From assembly GCA_014529385.2 (NCBI GenBank), contig CM043943.1:158366247-158430246 (forward strand): a DNA stretch of 64,000 bases. Reading direction: 5' to 3'. The notes beneath the pieces were generated by a model that did no database searches, was not told the origin of the DNA, and saw nothing but the letters and a program-made list of their open reading frames with translations. Positions 1 to 12,061 of the stretch are shown here, in pieces; within the stretch, counting starts at the first letter, position 1, and the number at the start of each line of letters is the position of its first letter. The translations under genes and the position numbers were made by a program. Source of the stretch: Adiantum capillus-veneris. Taxonomy: Eukaryota; Streptophyta; Polypodiopsida; Polypodiales; Pteridaceae.

Positions 1-1326
1 GTTGAGTTTCCCGAGTGCCATGCATGGTTGTCCTTGACTTATGTGGCATTTGATCTGCATTATTATCTATGAAGCCTTGTATGAGTGCTTTTGCCATCTC
101 AACATGTGTCAAGCTCTTCCTTATTATTCTAATGTTTCTATGATTGCCATTGCATGCTCCATCCAATAATTTTTTACGCAGCCTATAAAATGTTGACTTT
201 CCTATTCCATGCATTACATACCATGCTTTACTACATACCTTCTTTCCATCAAAAGTAAACTCAAAGCATTCCTCTTCTTGATCTTTTCTATGAGCCATGC
301 TCATACAATCCAATACAAATGTGCATCGACTAGTGTAGCTTTGTCCCCAAAAGTCTGCCCTCGCTTGCATGATTTTGGATCTGTTTCCAATCTGGCATCA
401 TCGCATCTCACAACAATCAATTGTTGCAACTTTGTGAATGTTTGCAGCATCACATTGTTTGTTGAAAGCATGAGCATTACCTTTTTTTTTTCTAGGCCTA
501 ACTCTATGTACATAACTCCTTTTCTTACCTGTCCCATCTCTTACATCATAGTCACCGGCAATGGCATCCTGCTCTCTATCATTTTGAGTATGAAGAAGAA
601 GACCTAGTTCTGTACTGGTGGTACCTTCTTCAAAACTAGTTTCAGTGTTGTTATCTATGCCATCATCCTCATAGTCATCACTGGAAGCATATAAGTTGTC
701 AAGGGAATCTCCGGTTTCTTCCATGAGGAAATCTTGAATACCCTCAATGGTAGAAGAGGATCTAGTGTCTTTGATCAAGGGCTCACCATTCTCAAATGTG
801 AGCTGCCTAATAGGCCAGCTTACCAAATTCAAACTTGAAATATCACTTTGATGTGGATGCATCACCCTTCCACAATGACACCCAAGCTACTCTCACCTAG
901 TTCAGTACAGTTTATAGCCTCATATGGGTGGACCAGCAATACCACTCCATTACCAAGTTTTGTAGATCTATTGTCAGCCCAAAGGATGACTCTTTTCTCT
1001 TTCCAACTCGCTCTATCTATCAAGCCATCTTCTTGACCAACAAGAAAATCCTCATCTATTGTGTGAGATTTTCCTCTATCCATAACAATATTATGCAACG
1101 GCCATTTGATGATGCTTCCAACTGCTTGAGACATGGTTCTTGCGTCCATAGTGACAAATGGAATCAAGAAGGTGTCATCAAAACTTTCTAGTACATGTAT
1201 CGCCACACATGTTGTGCCAATCAATTCAAAACCACAACGTTGAGATGCATCAGTGGAATGAATAACCCCACGAGCTTTCCTTGTGGAACCATCAACAAGA
1301 AACATTGAATCACCTTGTTTTGGACC
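1..1326 (-). pseudogene. Decayed transposase-like gene, runs off the left edge
   Basis: Reading leftwards, a likely exon begins at 1326 after a splice acceptor (TTGTAG at 1327-1332). It encodes a segment at 1305-862 containing GVIHSTDASQRCGFEL and WPLHNIVMDRGKSHTID. After a frameshift near 865, one frame runs from 865 to position 1 with a single in-frame TGA near 395. That frame has an acidic stretch (about 720-600), a basic patch (RPRKKKG) and then a Cys-containing segment with FDGKKVCSKAW followed by HGIGKSTFYRLRKKLLDG (about 230-110), which looks like a helix-turn-helix. This layout resembles N-terminal regions of DDE-type transposases in plant and animal genomes, but I cannot name the superfamily. 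The catalytic part would lie left of the window. It is broken by one stop and one frameshift. It could also be a domesticated or host DNA-binding gene. Confidence 0.4.
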
Positions 1327-1479
1327 CTACAATTTTTGAGAAAATCAAGAGATATCAGTAAAATTGTATGACTGAACATATAACTCAAAATTTAATGCAT
1401 TCCCAAGATACACTCACAATTTTGGCAAAATCTTGCATCCCATTCAATTAAGAAAATGTACACTGAGTCAATCCATGGA

Positions 1480-2450
1480 GGATGGTAGGAGGCTCGAGCT
1501 CAAGTTTGAGCCTGTATGTACATCCAAGTGCTAGAAATATAAAGCTGACAAGAGTTGCAAGATAGGGACTATGTTACATTGCAGAGGCACCCATGGAATT
1601 TGATACGAGGATGGAGCCTTTATGCACATCCAAGTGCTAGAAATATATAGCTCACAAGAGTTACAAGATGGATCTCGAGTTATACTGAATCAACCCATTG
1701 GGGATGGTAGGAGGCTCGAGCTCAAGTTTGAGCCTAAATGTACATCTAAGTGCTAGAAATCTAAAGCTGAAAATAGGTCCAATATGGTGCCTAAGTTACA
1801 ATGCCGGAGCATAGATGAAGCCTAAATGTAGGTCTAAGTGCTAGAAATCTTTAGCTTAAAATAGTTGCAAGATGGATCTCAAGTTACAAGTCAACCCACG
1901 CACGACAGTAGGAGACTCAAGCTCAAGTTTGATCCTAGATGTACATCTAAGTGCTATAAAATACCTAGATAAAAAGAGTTTCACAAAGCCAAAGTTTCAT
2001 AGAGGCAAGCATGGAATTTTGTAGGTGGCTCGATCTCAAGTTTGAGCCTAAATGTACATCCAAGTGTTAAAAATCTATACTTGTCACACTGGTTGCAAGA
2101 TGTAGCCCAAGTTACATGGAGGCACCCATGGAATTTGGTAGAAAGCTCAAACTCAAGTTTGAGCATAGATGCACATTCAAGTGTTAGAAATCTACGAGCA
2201 ACAACAGGTATGAGAAAAAACCCAAGCTATGTTGAAGTAGCCTTGAATTTGGAAGGAGACTCAAATTGAAGTTCGAGCTATATTATACATTTAAAGAGTT
2301 GTAAGGTGGAGCCAAGGTAATGATGAGATTTACATCAAACCTAAGTTTCCTTGAATGACCTATCAAAAGAGTCGGAGCTTACAAGAAGCTGAGGCTTCAA
2401 AGTAGTTGCATGAGTGGCTCAAACTTAAGTTCGAGCCTAGTTAGTCATAT
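1480..2450. repeat. Degenerate palindrome array, left block
   Basis: Seven degenerate copies of the window's 24-bp palindrome lie at about 1490, 1711, 1912, 2027, 2143, 2250 and 2413, about 100-220 bp apart. Most here have GAGCTCAAG in place of GAACTTAAG at the centre. Between them recur blocks such as TGTACATCCAAGTGCTAGAAAT and CAAGATGGATCTCAAGTTAC. No gene is evident in this stretch. Confidence 0.75.
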
Positions 2451-3430
2451 AGTTTTCTTTTAGGATAGGACATTAGTTTGAGTATAGGTGGGCTTGGAGA
2501 TTATGCTATGACAATTGAGCGTTGATGGACTTTCAAAATACAATGAGGTTTTTTTCTGAGTTGTTTATGTGTAAATCGATTCTTGGTGATTATAGTCCTG
2601 GTGTTTTATGTGTTGTAGTAGGACAATTTTACATGCAAAAAGGTGCAATGAAATCGGTTAAGGAAGAGGGTTGGTGGAGGTGGGTCCCTCACTCATTGAT
2701 CCTAAGAGGTTTTAGCCAAGGGAGGTCAAAACTATGTCCAACTTGTGAGTATTATTTTCTCAAAACTCTCAAAAAACTAGTTCTAGACACCCCTAACTTC
2801 GTCGAATTTTTTGACCCCTTAAACGTCGTTTTTTTGAAAATTGTTCATGAAACGTATTGTTTCACGTTTTCTAAACAGGGTTTGTTCAGAAAAGCATAGA
2901 GACGCTCCAAGCTACAGGCTCATAAAAAAAGTTTTGCAATCGGACTCCGTATGTGAAAGTTATGCTAATTTTCGTGAAAAAAGTTTTTTTTTCACTTCTT
3001 TTAACCATCATGAAAACCATTAGTTTTGGTCCACGCATGTGAGTTTGCTAATCTAACCTTGGTAGGGTTGGTGGGAAAAGCTATTAAAGGCTTTTTAATG
3101 ATTTTAAAACCTTCTATATTATAATAGGTTTGGTTTTTTCTACAGACTGTGACGAATTCGACGACGGCGCGACATGTGAGATTCTTTACTCCCACATCTC
3201 CTTGCCCTCTGTGAATCTGCTCGCGGCCCCACAAGGCTCTTTTTCACAACTCTAGATTAATTCTCTATCTCTCTCTCTCTCCCCCTCTCTCTCTTCTACA
3301 TTAAAATAGGGTTTCGGTTTTTGTGCTGACAGTGAAAAAACTGACGACGACGTGAAAGGTATGGCTCTTTACTTACCCATCTCCTTCTCCTCTATGAATC
3401 TATTTGCAGTCCCAAAACGCTCTACATTAA
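2451..3430. other. Non-coding stretch with a tandem promoter-like duplication
   Basis: No convincing coding region is present; the open frame at 2522-2899 has no recognisable domain. Two similar segments at about 3125-3245 and 3310-3430 share a GGTTT(T/C)GGTTTTT start, a CTGACGACGACG/TTCGACGACGGCG core, CATCTCCTT and a TGAATCT-rich end, so they are a diverged tandem duplication. The CT-rich stretch 3261-3300 between them is typical of plant 5' leaders and promoters. It may be the start region of the gene whose first recognised exon is at 7056. Confidence 0.4.
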
Positions 3431-3574
3431 CTGTGTGTGTGTGTGTGTGTGTGTGTGCATATCTTTCTCTTTTTGATTGCAGGTGAAGATCTGATTGCAG
3501 TTTAGATTTGAAATTTGAATTTCAAATTTGAAAGGCTTATCCAGGTGCACTTCTTTGTCTCTCTCTCTCTCTCT

Positions 3575-3626
<52 letters not shown>
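3431..3626. repeat. (TG)n and (TC)n(TG)n microsatellites
   Basis: A (TG)13 tract lies at 3432-3457. A compound (TC)10 then (TG)24 tract lies at 3556-3626. Simple sequence only. Confidence 0.95.
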
Positions 3627-3627
<1 letters not shown>

Positions 3628-3663
3628 TATCTTCTTCTAATCTTTCTGTGTAATTACCATCAG

Positions 3664-3857
3664 CTCCTCTTAATCACTCCCTAATCTCTTCTAATCTCTC
3701 TATGTAATCTCCTTTGCCTCCTCTTAATCACTCTCTAATCTCTTCTAATCTCTCTATGTAATCTCCCTTGCCTCCTCTTAATCACTCCCTAATCTCTTCT
3801 AATCTCTCTATGTAATCTCCCTTGCCCCCTCTTAATCACTCCCTCCCTTCCTCTTAA
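3664..3857. repeat. 54-bp tandem repeat, about 3.6 copies
   Basis: A unit beginning CTCCTCTTAATCACTCCCTA and ending CTCCCTTGC repeats at 3664, 3718, 3772 and 3826, an exact 54-bp period with a few substitutions. The last copy is partial. It is pyrimidine-rich and non-coding. Confidence 0.9.
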
Positions 3858-4430
3858 TCTCTCCTAAACCTGCATCTCAAAAGTTGAGTCTTCAATATCA
3901 TTCTATTAGTTTCTAATCTCTGTTTAATCTACTTCTAATGACTACTTATACTCATTATTGTTTGCTACCATCTCCTTAATACACCTTTTAAACTCTATCA
4001 TTAAGTTAATCAAACTACAACTAAGTCTAAAATCACACTCTATAAATTGAAAGTAAGTGTCTATTCTTTAATTAGGGTACTTAATCAATAAGTACTTTAA
4101 TTAACTTTTTTTTAAAACTATAATTAAGTAATTAATCTAATTAAAGAAAAAGATAGATAACAACACTTACTTGGTTGGGTACTGAGTGTGACATTTCCAC
4201 TTGACGTAGATTCTTTGCTTTTGATATTTAGCTCGTTTTTGGTGCCTTATTTCCTTGTTGAGAAACTAGAACAATGAGCTGATGTAGCTTAAACCTCACC
4301 TTCTAATGCTCTCAAAGCACTAGCATATTCCACTCTAGTGTGACCTCATGAGCTTATTGTGGATATTTTAGCATGATAGCGTTGCCTCATGCAAGTGCTT
4401 GAGACTTAACTAGGGCTAGAGCATAATAGC
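3858..4430. other. Non-coding spacer
   Basis: AT-rich sequence with no recognisable gene, between the 54-bp repeats and the main palindrome array. Nothing else was identified. Confidence 0.6.
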
Positions 4431-7000
4431 TCTAGGGAAAGCGGCTCAAATTTAAGTTTGAACCTCGCCTACATATGTTATTGTAGCAAGTCTGGCTTAA
4501 TGGCATCCTTGTGGCTACTTAGGGAAAGAGGCTCGAGCTTAAGTTCGAACCTTGCCTACATATGCTAATATAGTAAGTCTGCCTTGAACTTAATTTTGAG
4601 CCTCAAGTGTATATGTTACTTTAGCACTAGGGTGTACGTTTAGCCTCATGACATCTGTGTGGCTACCAATGCCAGTAGGCTCAAACTTAAGTTCGATCCT
4701 CACTTGCATAGAGTAGAGTAGCACCATCATGTAGGGCTTGTTGCTACACGGGGCACAGAAGAACACCTTTAGGCTCGATCTTAAGTTCGAGCCTCAAGTG
4801 CATATTCTTTAGAACTAGGATGCAAGGCTTGCCTCCTAACATCCTTGTAGCTACCAATGGAAAGAGCCTTGCTTGCGGTGTAGCCCTACTATGCAAGGGC
4901 ACAGCCTCATGACATCTTTGTGGCTATCAAGGACATGGAAAAATATCTTTAGACTCAAGCTAAAGTTTGAGTATTTCATACTGTAGCGCTAGGGGGAAAG
5001 GTTAGCCTTGTGAAATCCTTATAGCTACTAAGGTCATAGAATATCATCCTTGTGGCAAACAATGGGAAAAATCTTGCACTTAAGTGTAGACCTTGCCTAC
5101 AAATGTCAGTATTGCACTACGATGCATGTATAGCTTCACAACATCCATGTGGATACCAAAGGAAAAGAAAAACACTTTGAGGCTCGAGCTTAAGTTCGAG
5201 CCTCAATTGTATAAGCTATTGTAGCACTAGGGAGTATGTCTGGACTCATCCTTTAGAGATACTAATTCCAAGAGGCTCGAACTTAAGTTTGATCCTCACT
5301 TGCATAGGCTAGTGTAGCACTAGAATGCAAACCTAATGCGATCCTTGTGGCTACCATGGGTATAGAATAGCACCTTAAGTTCAAGCCTCATTTTCATATG
5401 CTAGTGTAGCACTAGGATGCAAGGCTTTCCTCATGACATCCTTGTGTCTACTAAGGGCAAGAGGCTCGAACTTAAGTTTGAGCCTTGCCTACATATGCTA
5501 GTATAGCACTAGCATGAAAGTCTAGCTTCATGACATCCTTGTGGATACCAAGGGAACAGAACAACACCTTTAGGTTCAAACTTAAGTTTAAGCCTCAATT
5601 GCATATGATATTGTAGCACCAATGTGTAAGGATAGCCGAGGGATATCCTTGTGGCTACTTAGGGAAAGAGGCTTGAACTTAAGTTCGAACCTCGCCTACA
5701 TATGCTGGTATAGCAAGTCTAACCTAATGACATCCTTGTGAATACTTAGGGAAAGCGGCTCAAATTTAAGTTCGAACCTTGCCTGCATATGCTATTGTAG
5801 GCTATCTTAATGACATCCTTGTGGCTACTTAGGGAAAGAGGCTCAAACTTAAGTTTGAACCTTGCCTACTTATGCTAACATAGCAAGTCTAACTTAATTT
5901 CATTCTTGTGTCTACTTAGGGAAAGCGGCTCAAATTTAAGTTCGAACCTTGCCTACATATGCTATTGTAGCAAGTCTGGCTTAATGACATCCTTGTGGCT
6001 ACTTAGGGAAAGAGGCTCGAGCTTAAGTTCGAACCTTGCCTACATATGCTAATATAGCAAGTCTGCCTTGAACTTAAGTTTGAGCATCAATTATATATGT
6101 TACTTTAGCACTAGGGTGTAAGGTTAGCCTCATGACATCTGTGTGACTACCAATGCCTATAGGCTCAAACTTAAGTTCGATCCTCACTTGCATACATTAG
6201 AGTAGCACCAGCATGTAGGGCTTGTTGCTACCAAGGGCAGAGAAGAACACCTTTAGGCTCGATCTTAAGTTCGAGCCTCAAGTGCATATTCTTTAGCACT
6301 AGGATGCAAGGCTTGCCTCATGACATCCTTGTGGCTAGCCTTATTTGCATATGCTTGTAGCACTAGGGTGTAAGGCTAGCCGAGGGACATCCTTGTGGCT
6401 ACCAAAGGCAAGAGGCTCGAGCTTAAGTTCGAGCCTCACCTAGATATGTTAGTATAGCACTATCATGAAAATCTAGATTCACTAAGTCCTTTTAGGATTC
6501 ATGCAAGAATAGAAAAACACTTAGGATTGAACTTAAGTCTAGCCTCATGGCATCCTTTTGGTTACCAATGACAAGAGGCTCAAACTTAAGTTTGATCCCC
6601 ACTTTCATATTTGAGTGTAGCACTAGCATGGAAGGCTAGCTTGATGACATATTTGTGGCTATCAAGGGCATAGAATAGCACTTGTAGGCTCGATCTTAAG
6701 TTCAAGCCTCAAGTGCATCAGGGAATAAAAAATCACTTTTGGGCTCAAACTTAAGTTTGAGCTTCCTCTCCATATGCTAATGTAGCACTGGGGTGCATGC
6801 CTAGCCTCATGACATCCTTCTAGCTAGAAAAATCATAGAGCTTCACTTTTAGGCTCAAATTTAATGTAGCACTAACTTGCAAGACTACTCTCATGACATC
6901 CTTGTGGCTAGCAAGGGTACAAAACAACATCTTTTGGCTCAAACTTAAGTTCGAGCCTCGCCTACACATGCTAGTGTTTTTTTTAAAATGTACTATTTAA
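4430..7000. repeat. Main array of 24-bp palindromes on an 85-115-bp period
   Basis: About 27 copies of a palindrome (AGGCTCGAACTT followed immediately by its reverse complement) occur at roughly 4441, 4528, 4580, 4677, 4771, 4952, 5181, 5272, 5461, 5571, 5668, 5757, 5840, 5927, 6013, 6068, 6161, 6255, 6413, 6576, 6686, 6749 and 6937, plus weaker ones. They are usually embedded in a unit containing CCTACATATGCTAGTATAGC and ATGACATCCTTGTGGCTAC. The central CTTAAG is the most constant part. Variation concentrates at the two TCGA steps, mostly CG to TG or CA, as expected from deamination of methylated CpG. The array ends about 50 bp before the splice acceptor of the ParB-like exon at 7056, and further copies lie in that gene's introns. 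Confidence 0.92.
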
Positions 7001-7055
7001 CTTAAACATATGCTCCTTGTTTAGGTTCTAACATTGTTCTTTTTGGTTGTTTCAG

Positions 7056-8500
7056 GAATGGAGGCTTCCAATGTACCAAGTATACCAAAGCAGGGTGCAC
7101 AAGTCTTCACACTCGATGTTCTTGGAATGTCCACTCACGCCAAAACTACTGCTCCAAGAATAAAGGTTGACAAGACCTTTGAGTTAACAAAAGAAGAAGG
7201 AGTGAAGTGGTTTGTGGATACCTACGATACAGATGCAAACTACAAAGGTGACATCCATCTATATTTGTCACAAGGTGATATGAAATATGGAGACATGGGG
7301 ATTGTTGTGGGTGTCAAAGATGATGTGGATGCAACAGCAATGCCATGCTTTGCATGTAATGTGCTACCTATTGGAGAGACCACAAAGGCAAACAAGTTTT
7401 ACTTATCATTGGGCACTTTTCATGTAGCAGACATGAATGGTAGCAAACTAGGAAAAGAAAATTCTATTGTAAAATTAGGATTGGAGATCTCCAGCTTCAC
7501 TAATCAAGAAGACTCGGGTGTGGACTGTGTGGAAGACCTAGTGAAGGCAGTGAAACATGCAAAGCGAGTCTTGAGCTTACCAAAGAAGATTTTACCTGCA
7601 AAGAAACCAATAGGGGCACTACCTAAGAAATTTGTGGAGAAGACAGGGAAAGCCATAGTTAGGAGTGCACTTGCAGCATCAAGAGGTGCCCGTGCAAGCG
7701 CTTCAACACATGTAGAGAAGATCACTGCCACCATTAATTTAGAGGATCAAGAAGGTTCACAAGGGAAAGATGCACAAGGACTCATAAGAAAAATAAAGGC
7801 AAAGGATGATTCTACTCTTGAGGAAGATCGACAAAAACTAGCAAAGAGGAAGATGAAAAAGAGTGCAGAAGAAAAAGAGGTTTCTGAAGAGGAGTTGATG
7901 GACATGGAAACTCCATCTGAAGATAACAAGGCACTGACCTCTTTAGAAATCAAGAAGGGATTCTATCCTTTTGGGATCAATGAAGTCTTTAGCATTGACG
8001 TGACAAGGTGTTTTCCTGCTCCATCAAACTATGTGTACAGAATATTAAATCTAGATTGGGTCAGGATTTTGACTTTAGACTTCATTCAAGAACCAAAGCA
8101 AGAGGAGATACTAGCAATTTTGATGCCTTGTGATCCTTCCAAAAAACATCCTCTTGACAAACTTGCCAAAGAGGATGTTCGCAATGATGATTAGTGGATC
8201 ATCTCTGGACAACACTCCATTAGTGCTGCAAAACGTTTGCAAGGTGCAAACGTTGCAAAGGTTACCCCTCAATTGCGTCAATAATTCAAATATAGACGAT
8301 AAAAGATTATTCTCAATTTCCCACCAAAGATCTCTCGTGAAATCTCCAAAGATGCAAATCTATCTATTGCACTGTCAATGCAAAAGGAGCCATTTCTTGA
8401 CCAACTTATGCAAGCACGAGCTCAATGGCATGCAAATGGTTGTCCTTCTAAGCCAACACCTGGTGTCAACCAAACCAAGAAGGACTTTGAGGCTTGGAAG
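7056..8500 (+). pseudogene. Exon with ParB/Srx-like domain (decayed)
   Basis: The exon follows a polypyrimidine tract and TTTCAG acceptor at 7050-7055, with an ATG at 7058 (MEASNVPS). Residues about 1-160 are an unrecognised globular segment. A Lys/Ala-rich then Lys/Glu-rich linker follows. The segment from about residue 300 resembles the ParB/sulfiredoxin-like fold: FSIDVTRCFP, a (W/I)V..L..DFI stretch, ILMPCDP, and an ISGQHSISAAK motif at 8204-8236 that matches the G-x-R/H-R-x-x-A-A box of ParB-like proteins. The frame stays open to a GT donor at 8501 except for TAG 8192-8194, TAA 8282-8284 and TAA 8300-8302. All three sit where glutamine codons are plausible. The ParB assignment is motif-based; DNA or nucleotide-processing activity is not shown. 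Confidence 0.6.
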
Positions 8501-8848
8501 GTACTTGTTTGATTCTTTGAAAACATGGATGTGAGTCTTTTTAATCAATATCTATTTGTAAACTAGAGTCTGTCATAGGCTCAAGCAAGACCTCCATGTG
8601 CTCATTTAGAACTTAAATTCAGGTTTTAACTTAAGATTTAGTGTCACTTGCATATGAGGCTAAGCGAGGCTCGAACTTAAGTTTGAGCCCCACTTACATA
8701 TACCCATGTATTTTGGACTTTGCATAGATGTATGTGAGCATATAAAGAAACAATTCAATCTAGATAGGCTTGAACTTATTAAGTATGCGTCTCAATCCCA
8801 CAAGTTAGAGCCTTGTCAATATTGATGTTGGAATTTTCAATTTTGCAG
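8501..8848 (+). other. Intron (phase 0) carrying a palindrome copy
   Basis: The GT donor follows TTGGAAG at 8500 and the acceptor TTTTGCAG ends at 8848. The reading frame is continuous across it, phase 0. A clear palindrome copy at about 8667-8690 (GGCTCGAACTTAAGTTTGAG) lies inside, so the repeat family is part of this gene's transcribed region. Confidence 0.6.
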
Positions 8849-10479
8849 ACCTTTGTTGAGACAACATAGCACACACTTCAAATGGGATTTGTCAAGACCG
8901 ACTTGCATTTGCTTCTATGTGATGAGAAGATATGGAAGAATTGGGTCAAGATCATGAGACAGTATGCTCAAGGCTTGCTACCAAATACAAAGGGAGAAAA
9001 AATTGACGAAGGTTCCAACGAAAATCCTAAATTTCTAACTATGAAGGGTGGTCAGATTCGACAAGCACCTGGCACAGCAACACTGGCACCTACATTGTTC
9101 AGGTGCATTTTAGGCCTCGAGAATAAAGAAGTTCTTGAACTACAGAATGCAATCCTGGACAAAATCATCTTGCTAAAGAAGAGCAAGCATACCCCTCATA
9201 GAATGGACATGGATGAGATGGCTTGGAAGCTAAAAACAGATCGAGTGTTGAAAGAAGCAATAATATCATTCTTCTTTGATTTGACAAGGGAAAATTTATC
9301 TTGGGAGCAAGTTTGTGAGAAGTACAAGCTAGGAGAGCATGAGTACAATCAAATGAGGAGCTATAGCCAGTACTATGTCAAGGACTCCCTCAACAGAGCA
9401 AAGAAGACTCCACCCTCACTTCCAAAAAGTGTAATAACTCTCCTCAATCATATTTATAGAGCTAATATGGGCATAATATCTCAAGATGAGTCTATTCCAT
9501 GGAGAATCAAGGGGGTGGGCTTTGGTATGGGGAAGATCAAAGACTTTTGCAATACAGAGCATGTACCATTTCAATTGGTTGTCTCGGATCTTCATGGTAC
9601 TAAAGAAAAGCTCTCTATAGATTTTTTTGCAAATTTGGCACTCAATCTAAACACATTGAATGCACAATACGAATATGTGCTAGTGTGTTTCATTGATTTC
9701 ATCAATATCGGAATGCTTGTTGAAGGGGTTTCGCCAGTCAACTAAGGTCCATATTGAATATGGAAATATCCAAGCAACAAGAGATGACTCATGGATAGAT
9801 GGAACTGTGGACTCTGCAATGGTTGCTCTTTTTGTTAGCAAGGTTGATAGATTTGAGGCTATTGACAAAGCTCATACAAAAAGAGTCTTTTTCTCAGGCT
9901 CTCGTGGCAAGGATCATGAATTTATTGATAGAAACTTCATTGATGGCCTTATCACAGGGTTTTGTCCTGAGCAAAGCTATGTGTTGGAATTTTTTTGCGG
10001 TGGAGTTGTGTTGGAGCAAAGCTTGTCGAAGAAGAGAAGGGCAATTTCTCTATGTAAAGATGATTTTGAAGCAATGGAGTTAGAATCTCAATGCTCTAGT
10101 CTTTTGGAGAGCAATCCGTCCTTGCAGGAGTGGTGTGGTGCAAGACAAGCATCACTTGCGAGACAAACAGTGGAGCTGGATGATAAAGAAAAAGAAGACC
10201 TTAACAATTTTGACATCGATGAGCAACAAAGCAGTGGAGAGAATGTTGATGGGAATGAATACAATGATAACGTAGACAACACGGATAATAGTGAAGTTCA
10301 AGAAGCTACAAATTTTGATCATCAAGGGGGGGCAGACAATGTTGGAGAAATGAGTCCAGTTGTGGATGTTGAGTGTGCAAAAGAAAATGATGAAGATAAT
10401 GAGGATGATGATGCAGGCAATGAGGATGCACAAGAGGATGATAGAGCCCCTCAAGACATTGTAGTAGCTGATGAAAAAG
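8849..10479 (+). pseudogene. Exon with beta-class DNA methyltransferase-like domain (decayed)
   Basis: The frame continues from the ParB-like exon, with a TAG at 8867-8869 (again a plausible Gln codon), and a frameshift near 9690-9720 joins the two halves. The first half ends with PFQLVVSDLHG (9578-9598), at the place of the catalytic DPPY motif IV, followed by VLVCFIDF and LLKGFRQST. The second half has VLEFFCGGVVLEQSL (9981-10025), the AdoMet-binding motif I (FxGxG-like), then an acidic residue near the motif II position. Motif IV before motif I is the beta-class order of N4C/N6A DNA methyltransferases. DLHG instead of DPPY suggests loss of catalysis. The C-terminus (about 10150-10479) is very Asp/Glu/Asn-rich. 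The exon ends at 10479 before GTGCGA, phase 1. Confidence 0.6.
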
Positions 10480-12061
10480 GTGCGAATGCTTCTTAGAGTA
10501 TTTTTGATACTAGGTTTAATGATGCATGCCATTATCATGTACCAATAGACTCCTAAAGTATAAAAAGGCAGGATAGTGTATTGAATTGATTAATTGTGAT
10601 ACTTTAGGTCCTTCAAACACTATTTTCTTAATACTATCTTGTGTCTTTATCTAAAAGTATGTCATTTTAATTAGATTTAATTGTTGTTGTTTTAAAAAAT
10701 GATGGGGGGGATCAAACTTGAGTTTGAGCCATCACAAAGCACATGTCTTTATTTAAAGTGTCAATTCACAAAGCATAGCTAACATACAGATGTGTTTTAA
10801 GAGTAGGAAATTTTGGTTTTGGTGAGACAATAATGAAGCATTATCAAACACTAATGAGGCTCAAACTTAAGTTCAAGCCTAACAAGGAGAGATAGTGAAG
10901 CACTTGTGTATGAACTTCAATCAAAAAAGTCATGGCTGAGTTGTTCTAAGTGAGACTTGAACTTCCTTATCCTAGTGTAGCACTTGCATATGTTACGTGA
11001 AACTCATGATGTCTTTGTGCCTAATAAGGCATTGAAATTTAGTTTGTAGGCTCGAACTTAAGTTTGAACCTTGCCTCCACATGTTAGTGTAGCACTACCA
11101 TGTGAGGCTGAGCTCATGATCACTACAATGTTATGCCAATCTCAAGAGCATTGTAGTAATATAATCTTCCAAATAGCAATACTTATGGATCATGAAGTAA
11201 CAAGGATCATACCTTGAAAAATTCATAGTTAAGAGGTTTTTTGAATAGGCCCTAGATGTGCACAATATAATAATTTTATACATAGTGAATGCGTTGCGAC
11301 TAGACATGGCTTGAGATTTAAGCCTTACACTTGAAACATAAGCTTAAGGTTAAGACTTAAGCCTTAGGCATGAACTTAAGTTTGAGCCTCAAAAGTCCTT
11401 GTCATAGAATCCTACCTCAGTACTTCCAAGTGAAGCTCACAATTTCATATCCTATTGTAGCGATTACATATGTTAAGAAAGAGAAAGAGTCATAATCTAT
11501 AACAAGAAACTGAAATTTATTTTGTAGGATCGAACTTAAGTTCGAGCCTTGCCTTTGTATGTTAGTATAGCACTACCATATGAGTCCAGTCTCATGAGCA
11601 TTGTAGCAAAAAAATGTTACAAATAACAAAATACTTATAGATTATGAAGAAAATTGGATGATACCTTGAAAAATTCATAGATAAGGGGTTTTATAAATAG
11701 GTCTTGAGTGCACATAGTATAAAAGGTTTTCACATAGTGAATGATGAGACTAAAAAGGGCTTAGGACTTACATTTTAAACTTCAAACATAAGCATAAATT
11801 TTGAGACTTAAGTTTTAGGCTTGAAATAAAAGCCTAAACTTTGAGACTTAAGCCTTAGGCTAGCTTAAGATTAAGCCTCACTTTCAAATGTGCTTTAGGT
11901 ATCATTCTAGGTTAGCATTTTTGTGTTAATGTGCTAAATGGAGCCTTTCTAGCATAAAACTTTTGGGTTAGATGATGGAAATGAAATGGATTCTATGGTT
12001 ATTGAAAATCCACTAGACTATTTTCTAAATAGGTAAACATTTGTCTTTTTTCATCTTTCAG
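10480..12061 (+). other. Long intron with palindrome copies
   Basis: The donor is AAAG|GTGCGA and the acceptor CATCTTTCAG ends at 12061. Phase 1 on both sides gives an in-frame join. No coding sequence was recognised inside. Copies of the palindrome occur at about 10707, 10857, 11048, 11372 and 11527, each with the flanking motif seen upstream (for example TGTTAGTGTAGCACTACCAT). Confidence 0.5.

Noticed and set aside
2522-2899. 125-codon frame as a gene
   Set aside because: No domain, no splice context and no similarity to neighbouring coding sequence.
4430-7000. The palindrome array as a CRISPR array
   Set aside because: The repeats are palindromic and degenerate, the intervening sequences are themselves related, and the setting is a plant nuclear genome.
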